Assembly: GCA_903918195.1 (NCBI GenBank)
Contig: CAIXDS010000330.1
Span: forward strand, 1-64,000
Direction: 5' to 3'
DNA: 64,000 nucleotides
Source: an uncultured Acetobacteraceae bacterium
GTDB lineage: Bacteria; Pseudomonadota; Alphaproteobacteria; Acetobacterales; Acetobacteraceae
Shown piece after piece: positions 58,214 to 64,000 of this stretch; the first letter of the stretch is position 1; every line of letters begins with the position of its first letter. A model generated the notes under the pieces. That model was not told the origin of the DNA. It saw only the letters and a program-made list of their open reading frames with translations, and made no database searches. The position numbers were made by a program, and so were the translations under genes.

Positions 58214-59056
58214 CTATAGCCCGCCGCGTCCCGGGTGGCGACACTTGCCGGGGACACCGCCCGCCAGAACGAAGCCGGAAAAATCCCGGAACACCGGAGA
58301 CGTGAAGCGAAACAGCGGCGCCATCCCGATCACGATTCCGATATGTCCCACGCCCGGGTAGAGGCGCGCCTCCACGGTCCCGCCGGCCGCCCGCACCCGC
58401 GCCGCCAGCGCCAGCGTGTTGCGCGGATAGCAGGTGGTGTCGGCCGCACCATGCAGCAGCAGCATCGGCGGGTTGCGCCCGTCCACATGGGCCACCGGCT
58501 GGGTCTCGGGCAGGTCGGCGGCGGAGGAAAACACCGCGCGGACATCCTCGTCCTGGATCGGCAGGAAATCGTACGGCCCGGCGAGCCCGACCATGCCGGC
58601 CAGATGGGCGCGGTCCTCGCCGGCGGCGGCGAGCCAGCACGGGTCGAGCGCCAGCATGGCGGCGATATAGGCCCCGGCCGAGTGGCCGGTGACGATCACC
58701 CGGTCCGGATCGCCGCCCCAGCCCCGCGCCTCCCGCCGGACCGTCGCGACCGCGCGGGCGGCGTCTTCGATGAACGCCGGATAGCGCACCTGCGGGAACA
58801 CCCGGTAATCCGCCACCGCCACCACCATGCCGAGCCGCGCCAGCGGGGCGGCCACGAACGGATAATCCTGGCGCCGGCCGTTCTGCCAGGCGCCGCCATA
58901 GAAGAAGATTACCACCGGCAGCCCGGCGGCATCGCCGGCGGGACGCCAGATGTCCATGGCCTGGCGGGAGGCGGCGCCATACGCAACCCGCCGGCGTACC
59001 GACAGGCCGTCGGTGGCGATGGTGGCGTTGAGGATGTCGGCCCGCAGCAGGGTCAT
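58214..59056 (-). CDS. Alpha/beta hydrolase (esterase-like)
   Basis: 280 residues. The oxyanion region is FFYGGAWQNGRRQDYPFVA, the nucleophile elbow VTGHSAGAYIAA, and the late residues GVGHIGIV carry the His. Resembles carboxylesterases and kynurenine formamidase-like enzymes. The substrate is unknown. Spacing of 12 bp (upstream hydratase) and 23 bp (hpnA) implies cotranscription with the hopanoid genes. Confidence 0.82.
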   Translation of the reverse strand: MTLLRADILNATIATDGLSVRRRVAYGAASRQAMDIWRPAGDAAGLPVVIFFYGGAWQNGRRQDYPFVAAPLARLGMVVAVADYRVFPQVRYPAFIEDAARAVATVRREARGWGGDPDRVIVTGHSAGAYIAAMLALDPCWLAAAGEDRAHLAGMVGLAGPYDFLPIQDEDVRAVFSSAADLPETQPVAHVDGRNPPMLLLHGAADTTCYPRNTLALAARVRAAGGTVEARLYPGVGHIGIVIGMAPLFRFTSPVFRDFSGFVLAGGVPGKCRHPGRGGL

Positions 59057-59068
59057 GGGCGGGCGGCG

Positions 59069-59881
59069 CTACCCCTCCTTCGGCAGCGGCGGCACGTACC
59101 AGTCCGGGGAGCGTTTCTCGCGGAAAGCCCGCGTACCCTCCCTCCCCTCGCCGGAATTGCGCTGCGTCCAGCTCTCATGAGCCAGCATGGCCATTTCGCG
59201 GGCATTCAGCGTGAGGCCGTTGGCGGCAAGGAAGCTGTGCTTGGTCACCGCGATCGCCTGCGGCGCGCCCAGGAACACGGCGTCCAGCACATCGGCCACC
59301 CGGTCCTCGATCGCCGCCGCCGCCACCACCTCGTGCACCAGCCCGATCCGGCACGCCTCGGCGGCGCCGAAGCGCTCGCCGGTCAACGTGTAGCGCCGCG
59401 TGTGCCGCAGCCCCAGTGCGTGCGCCATGTGGATGGAAATCGGCGCCACCCCCAGCCGCACCTCGGTCAGGCCGAACAGCGCATCGGGCGTGGCGAAGGC
59501 GATGTCGGTGCAACAGACCAGACCGCAGCCGCCACCGAAGCAGGCGCCATGCACCACCGCGATGGTGGGCCGGGGAAACTCGTTCAGCAATTGCATCGCC
59601 CGGGTCGTGGCCAAGGACGCCTGAAACGCCTCCTCCGGCGCGTCTTCCGCGGTGCGGGCCAGCCAGTTGATGTCGGCGCCGGCCTGGAAATGCCGGCCGG
59701 CGCCGCGCAGCACCACCGCCCGCACCGCGGCATCGCCCTCCAGCCGGGCCAGCCCGTCAATCAGCGCCGCCAGCATGTCGGCATCGTAGGCGTTGCCCAG
59801 CTCCGGCCGGTTCAGGGTGACATGCGCCACCCCGCGGGCATCGACCTCCAGCAGAACCGGCGGGCGGGTCGGGTCGGTCAT
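59069..59881 (-). CDS. Enoyl-CoA hydratase/isomerase family protein, methylglutaconyl-CoA hydratase-like
   Basis: 270 residues. Crotonase oxyanion loops [14 protein letters not shown] and [38 protein letters not shown] resembles LiuC-type hydratases of leucine and isoprenoid degradation. First gene of a possible operon ending in shc. The LiuC assignment is by eye; other crotonases are possible. ATG 59881 begins at the domain. Confidence 0.8.
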   Translation of the reverse strand: MTDPTRPPVLLEVDARGVAHVTLNRPELGNAYDADMLAALIDGLARLEGDAAVRAVVLRGAGRHFQAGADINWLARTAEDAPEEAFQASLATTRAMQLLNEFPRPTIAVVHGACFGGGCGLVCCTDIAFATPDALFGLTEVRLGVAPISIHMAHALGLRHTRRYTLTGERFGAAEACRIGLVHEVVAAAAIEDRVADVLDAVFLGAPQAIAVTKHSFLAANGLTLNAREMAMLAHESWTQRNSGEGREGTRAFREKRSPDWYVPPLPKEG

Positions 59882-60051
59882 GCCGTCACCAGGGGCGCGG
59901 CGATACCATGCTGAAACAACGTCATGGGGAGGAACGCTGGCACGCCGCCCCGGCCCGGACAAGGGCATTGCGGCCACGGTGTCCGGCGTTGCGAGGGGCG
60001 GCACCGGATTCGGGCTTCCGTTGCGGCGCGGGAATCTGCATGGTGCGCGCC

Positions 60052-60489
60052 ATGCAGATATACGCCAGTTGTGCAGCGCGGGACGCCGCGGGGGTGCTGC
60101 TGACAGGCCCCTCGGGTTCCGGCAAGTCGGACCTGCTGCTGCGCCTGCTTGACCGCGGCTTCATGCTGGTGGCCGACGACCGCGTGGAGGTCGAGGACGG
60201 CATGGCCAGCCCGCCGGCCGCGCTGGCCGGGCTGCTGGAAGTGCGCGGGCTGGGCCTGCTGCGCCTGCCGCATCTGCCGCGCGCCCGGCTGGCCCTGGCG
60301 ATCGAGCTGGGCCGGGCCGGCGAGCGGCTGCCCTCGCCGGCCCGTCACCAGAGTCTCGGCCTGCCGGTGATCGCGCTCGACGCCTTCGCTGCCAGCGCGG
60401 CCCAACGGGTTGCCCTGGCTCTGGACTGCGCCCAGGGGCGGGTGCGCCAGCATGCCGGAGCATTTGTCGGGGAGCCGGGCACGCCATGA
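60052..60489 (+). CDS. hprK: HPr kinase/phosphorylase, short alphaproteobacterial form
   Basis: 145 residues: only the catalytic C-terminal half of the Gram-positive enzyme. Walker A GPSGSGKS at 19-26, then [14 protein letters not shown] and the C-terminal [11 protein letters not shown]. It phosphorylates the regulatory serine of HPr. ATG 60052 is used; ATG 60040 would add four residues. It overlaps rapZ by 4 nt. Confidence 0.9.
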   Translation: MQIYASCAARDAAGVLLTGPSGSGKSDLLLRLLDRGFMLVADDRVEVEDGMASPPAALAGLLEVRGLGLLRLPHLPRARLALAIELGRAGERLPSPARHQSLGLPVIALDAFAASAAQRVALALDCAQGRVRQHAGAFVGEPGTP

Positions 60490-61508
60490 ACGGATCGGCC
60501 GGTACGCCACCCGGCGGCTCCGCCGCGGGAGCGATCGGCGGCTCCGCCGCGGGTCGCCAGCGCGTGCTGCTGGTCACCGGCCTGTCCGGCGCCGGCAAGG
60601 CTTCGATTCTGCGCGTGCTGGAAGATCTCGGCTTCGAGGCGATCGACAATCCGCCGCTCGACATGATCGAAGACCTGGTGAAGGGCAGCCCGGCGGGGGC
60701 CGGCCGGCGGATCGCCGTGGGCGTGGACGCCCGCAGCCGCGGCTTCGACGCCACCGCGGTGCTGGCCACGCTGGCGCGGCTGCGGCTGCACCCTGCGGTG
60801 GCGCCGGAACTGATCTATGCCCGGGCCGACGAGGCGGTGTTGCAGCGCCGCTACACCGAGACGCGCCGGCGCCATCCCCTCGCACCGCACGGACGGGTGG
60901 CCGACGGCATTATCGCCGAGCAGGCGCTGACCGCCCCGCTGGCCGAGGCAGCCGATATTGTCATCGACACCTCCGACCTGCCGCTGCCGGCCCTGCGGCG
61001 GCAGATCGAACGGCTGTACGGCCCGCAGGCACAATCCGACACTCATTCCGGATTGGCGGTCTGGCTGATATCATTCGCGTTCTCGGCGGGCCTGCCCCGC
61101 GAGTCGGACATGGTTTTCGACGCTCGGTTCCTGCGCAATCCGCACTATGTAGATTTGTTGAGGCCGCGCACCGGCAAGGATCCGGCAGTCGGTGCCCATA
61201 TCGAGGAGGACCCGGACTACCGGGCCTTTTTCGATGGGGTCATGAGAATGCTCGGGTTGGTCTTGCCTCGCTTCGTGCAAGAGGGCAAGAAATATGCAAC
61301 GATCGCGGTGGGATGCTCGGGCGGCCGGCACCGGTCGGTGTACATCGTCGAGCAATTGGCATCGCATCTGACCGAGGCAGGCTGGCGCGTGACAGCGACA
61401 CATCGTGAATTGCTCCGCGAGGAAACCGCGCCCGCGCAAACCCTGGCACGCGTTACGGCCGCGCCAGCCGAAACGCAGCAACCACCCGTCCGGGCGCAGG
61501 AGGCCTGA
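60486..61508 (+). CDS. rapZ: RapZ-family nucleotide-binding protein
   Basis: 340 residues. Walker A is in [20 protein letters not shown]; later [18 protein letters not shown] and [19 protein letters not shown] are RapZ hallmarks. In E. coli RapZ guides RNase E to a small RNA; the alphaproteobacterial role is unclear. The N-terminal 25 residues are Gly/Ser/Ala-rich, encoded by a direct repeat. Coupled to hprK. Confidence 0.92.
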   Translation: MNGSAGTPPGGSAAGAIGGSAAGRQRVLLVTGLSGAGKASILRVLEDLGFEAIDNPPLDMIEDLVKGSPAGAGRRIAVGVDARSRGFDATAVLATLARLRLHPAVAPELIYARADEAVLQRRYTETRRRHPLAPHGRVADGIIAEQALTAPLAEAADIVIDTSDLPLPALRRQIERLYGPQAQSDTHSGLAVWLISFAFSAGLPRESDMVFDARFLRNPHYVDLLRPRTGKDPAVGAHIEEDPDYRAFFDGVMRMLGLVLPRFVQEGKKYATIAVGCSGGRHRSVYIVEQLASHLTEAGWRVTATHRELLREETAPAQTLARVTAAPAETQQPPVRAQEA

Positions 61509-61517
61509 CATCGTCCC

Positions 61518-62054
61518 ATGATCGGTCTTGTACTGGTCACCCATGGCCGGCTCGCTGAGGAGTTGCGGTTGGCCATGGAACACGTCGTGGGGGCTCAACG
61601 GAACGTCGCAACGGTCTGTATCGGCCCTGATGACGACATCGAGGGACGCCGCGCCGAAGTCCGCCGCTGCATCGAAACCGTCGATGCCGGCGACGGTGTG
61701 GTGCTGCTGACCGATATGTTCGGCGGCACGCCCAGCAATCTGGCCATTTCGCAGATGGACCGCCCCGGCGTCGAAGTGATCGCGGGGGTCAACCTGCCGA
61801 TGCTGGTCAAGCTGGCCAAGGTCCGCTCCATCCAGCCGCTGGCCGACGCGGTGGAATGCGCCCAGGCCGCCGGACGCAAATATATCGCCGCCGCCAGCCA
61901 CGTCCTGCCCAACGACAACCCGCCCGAAGCATCGCCGGAGTCCGGCACACGCGTGAACGGCTGCGTTGGCCTTCCGACCATGGCGGGCGGCAGCGTTGGC
62001 ACGACGGTCCAGCTTGGATCCCTTTCGGCATCCCGCGTGGACCCGGCCGGATGA
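61518..62054 (+). CDS. PTS EIIA component, mannose type
   Basis: 178 residues. Phosphorylated His is H9 in IGLVLVTHGRLAEEL; LLTDMFGGTPSNLAI and GVNLPMLVKLAKVR complete the EIIA(Man) fold. No transporter EIIB/EIIC is present, so it is probably a regulatory PTS output. About 40 residues after the usual end (from NPPEASPESG) are Gly/Ser-rich and extra. ATGA overlap with HPr. Confidence 0.92.
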   Translation: MIGLVLVTHGRLAEELRLAMEHVVGAQRNVATVCIGPDDDIEGRRAEVRRCIETVDAGDGVVLLTDMFGGTPSNLAISQMDRPGVEVIAGVNLPMLVKLAKVRSIQPLADAVECAQAAGRKYIAAASHVLPNDNPPEASPESGTRVNGCVGLPTMAGGSVGTTVQLGSLSASRVDPAG

Positions 62055-62356
62055 GCAGCGACGGGGCCGACGCCAGTGCCGCCCCCGTCCTGACCCGAAT
62101 CCTCACCATCCGCAACCGGCGCGGCCTGCATGCCCGGGCGGCCGCCAAGTTCGTCACCCTCGCCGAGCGCTTCGGCGCCGTCGTGGAGGTGGTGAAGGAC
62201 GGCCAGATCGTCCCCGCCCGCTCCATCATGGGCCTGATGATGCTGGGCGCGGGCCTGGGCGCGACCATCGAGTTGCGCGCCGAGGGATGGGACGCCAAGG
62301 AAGCGCTCGAGGCGCTGACCGACCTGATCGAGTGCGGCTTCAACGAGACCGACTAA
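62051..62356 (+). CDS. Phosphocarrier HPr
   Basis: 101 residues. Active His is H27 in RGLHARAAAKF, and the regulatory Ser is S58 in PARSIMGLMML, consistent with the HprK two genes upstream. It shuttles phosphate from EI to EIIA. An N-terminal extension of about 12 residues precedes the domain. Confidence 0.94.
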   Translation: MSSDGADASAAPVLTRILTIRNRRGLHARAAAKFVTLAERFGAVVEVVKDGQIVPARSIMGLMMLGAGLGATIELRAEGWDAKEALEALTDLIECGFNETD

Positions 62357-62433
62357 ACGGCAGCGGCCGAAATACGCGTTGATATCGGCCGGCACTCCAT
62401 CGCAAGATAATTTTCTTTACAAGCTGCGAGGCG

Positions 62434-64000
62434 ATGGCCCTACCCGAGGATGACGCTGTGCGTCCGCCGCGCCGGCCCCGTGCCGCCGCCCCCGCGCCCC
62501 CCTCCGCCGCGCCAATCGACGCCCAGGTTCTGGAGCGTCGGCTGGTTGGCATCCCGGTTTCGCCCGGCATTGCCATCGGGCCGGTGTTCGGCGCCAGCGA
62601 GCCGCGGGCCGAGGTGGTGCGCCAGAAGATCGCCGCCGCCGACATCGGCTCACAGACGGCCCGGCTGGAGGCGGCCGTGCTGCAATCGCGCAAGCAACTG
62701 CAGAAGCTGCGCGCCCGGCTGGGCGTGTTGCCGGAGGCCAGCCAGGCCGAGATCGCCCCGCTGATCGATGCCTACCTGCAGATGGTCGGTCCCTCCCGCC
62801 TGGTGCGCGGGGCGCGCCGGCGCATCGGCGAGTTGCTGGTCAGCGCCGAAACCGCGGTGATGGACGCCAGCGAGGAGATCACCACCGCCATCCTTGCCAC
62901 CCCCCCGGCCGACGAGGACCCCGCCGGGCGCGAGCGGCGCGCCGAGGAGGTGCGCGAGATCGCCCGCCGCCTGGTGCGCAACCTCACCCAGACCCCGTTC
63001 CGCAGCTTCGCCGGCGTGCCGGACGGCGCGGTGCTGGTCTGCGAGAGCCTGCGCCCGGCCGACGCCGCCCTGCTCGACCCGGCGCGGCTGGCCGGGGTGG
63101 CGACCGACGAGGGCGGCGCCGATGGCCATGCCGCCATCATGCTGCGGGCGCTGGGCATGCCGGCGGTGCTGGGGGTGGCCGGGCTGAGCCAGAACGCCCG
63201 CCCGGGCGACACCGTCGTGGTGGACGGCGCCGCCGGCGTGGTCACGGTCAACCCCACGCCGCTCACGCTCGCCGCCGCCCGCCGCAGCGTCACCGCCTTT
63301 GCCCGCGAACGGCAGAAACTCGCCCGGCTGCGCCGCCTGCCGGCGGTGACGGAGGACGGCGAGGCGATCGAACTGCAGGCCAACATGGAAATCCCGGCCG
63401 AGCTGCCGCTGATCGCCCAGGCCGGTGCCGCCGGCATCGGCCTGCTGCGCAGCGAGTTCCTGTTCATGAACCGCGAGACCTTGCCCGACGAGCAGGCCCA
63501 GCTGGAGACCTACCGCACCGTGATCGAGGCGATGGGCGGCGATCCGGTCACCATCCGGGTGCTGGACTGGGGCGGCGAGAAGGACATCGAGGCGCTGCAG
63601 AGCGAGGGCGTGGTGCCCGAGGTCGCCGACCAGAACCCGGCGCTGGGCATGCGCGGCATCCGCCTGCTGCTGCGCCGGACCGACCTGTTCGAGGTCCAGC
63701 TTGCCGCCATCCTGCGCGCCGCCGCGTCAGGCCCCACCCGCGTGCTGCTGCCCATGGTGACCAATGTCGGCGAGGTGCGCGCCGCGCGCGAGGTGTACGA
63801 TCGGGTGGTGCGTCGGCTGCGCCGCCGTGGCGACCGGCTGCCCGACCCGATTCCGCCGCTCGGCATCATGATCGAGACGCCGGGGGCGGCCTTGTCAGCC
63901 GATGCGCTGGCGCTGGAGGCGGATTTCTTCGCCATCGGCACCAACGACCTGGCGATGTACACGCTGGCGGTGGACCGCGGCGACAGCGAGGTGTCCGCGC
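62434..64000 (+). CDS. ptsI: Phosphoenolpyruvate-protein phosphotransferase EI (3' end outside window)
   Basis: 522 residues visible, continuing beyond the window. N-terminal Pro/Arg/Ala-rich leader (about 1-30), then GIPVSPGIAIGPV, the phosphorylated H232 in DEGGADGHAAIMLRALGMPA, and the PEP-binding barrel (GIGLLRSEFLFMNRE, NPALGMRGIRLLL, FAIGTNDLAMYTLAVDRG). No N-terminal GAF domain, so EI rather than PtsP. ATG 62434 is in frame; 77 bp separate it from HPr. It starts the PEP-dependent chain to HPr and EIIA. Confidence 0.92.
   Translation, partial: MALPEDDAVRPPRRPRAAAPAPPSAAPIDAQVLERRLVGIPVSPGIAIGPVFGASEPRAEVVRQKIAAADIGSQTARLEAAVLQSRKQLQKLRARLGVLPEASQAEIAPLIDAYLQMVGPSRLVRGARRRIGELLVSAETAVMDASEEITTAILATPPADEDPAGRERRAEEVREIARRLVRNLTQTPFRSFAGVPDGAVLVCESLRPADAALLDPARLAGVATDEGGADGHAAIMLRALGMPAVLGVAGLSQNARPGDTVVVDGAAGVVTVNPTPLTLAAARRSVTAFARERQKLARLRRLPAVTEDGEAIELQANMEIPAELPLIAQAGAAGIGLLRSEFLFMNRETLPDEQAQLETYRTVIEAMGGDPVTIRVLDWGGEKDIEALQSEGVVPEVADQNPALGMRGIRLLLRRTDLFEVQLAAILRAAASGPTRVLLPMVTNVGEVRAAREVYDRVVRRLRRRGDRLPDPIPPLGIMIETPGAALSADALALEADFFAIGTNDLAMYTLAVDRGDSEVSA

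Overview
The window looks like a high-GC alphaproteobacterial chromosome, most probably from the Acetobacteraceae. The evidence is the SAM-II riboswitch in front of metZ, the HprK-RapZ-EIIA(Man)-HPr-EI regulatory PTS, the FYDLN-acid and DUF2125 families, the cmk-rpsA-ihfB order and a complete hopanoid (hpn) region. No phage, CRISPR array or intact insertion sequence was seen. The species is not identifiable from the sequence alone.

Layout. 0-7 kb: metZ with its riboswitch, tRNA-Gly(CCC), a zinc-ribbon protein, then ftsE-ftsX-ydcF-plsC in overlapping reading frames, a DUF2125 protein and an ACT-like protein. 7-10 kb: isocitrate lyase divergent from a RamB/ScfR-type regulator. 10-17.7 kb: a copper-related block (cupredoxin, two tandem 303-residue paralogues flanking a DUF2946-like protein, CopC, a CopD-cytochrome c fusion), then the ccmA-mgtC-ccmB operon on the opposite strand. 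17.8-35 kb: housekeeping genes (acnA, rlmN, aroA-cmk-rpsA-sppA-ihfB-lapA-trpF, hslO, two GNAT acetyltransferases) plus methyltransferases. 35.3-35.8 kb: an AT-rich island with no clear gene. 35.8-43.6 kb: argF-argD, a large MscS channel, an L-2-hydroxyglutarate oxidase-like enzyme, a Phd/VapC-type toxin-antitoxin pair and a cupin.

43.6-59.9 kb is the hopanoid region. hpnA-hpnB-hpnC-hpnD-hpnE-shc run as one tight minus-strand operon that appears to start with an enoyl-CoA hydratase and an alpha/beta hydrolase. Then come two tiny membrane proteins and hpnG, hpnH on the plus strand facing a TetR regulator, and hpnM-hpnI-hpnJ-hpnK. Together these cover squalene synthesis (HpnC/D/E), cyclisation (Shc), C35 side-chain addition (HpnH, HpnG), further side-chain decoration (HpnI, HpnK, HpnJ) and a transport-related factor (HpnM). 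60-64 kb encodes the regulatory PTS; EI runs off the window edge.

The most unusual feature is a family of dispersed two-hairpin repeats at six places (about nine units: 1-102, 6878-7088, 20504-20645, 31833-31905, 32503-32594, 44383-44514). Units usually begin on the stop codon of the neighbouring gene. In two cases they have become coding sequence: the C-terminus of RlmN and the N-terminus of HpnK.
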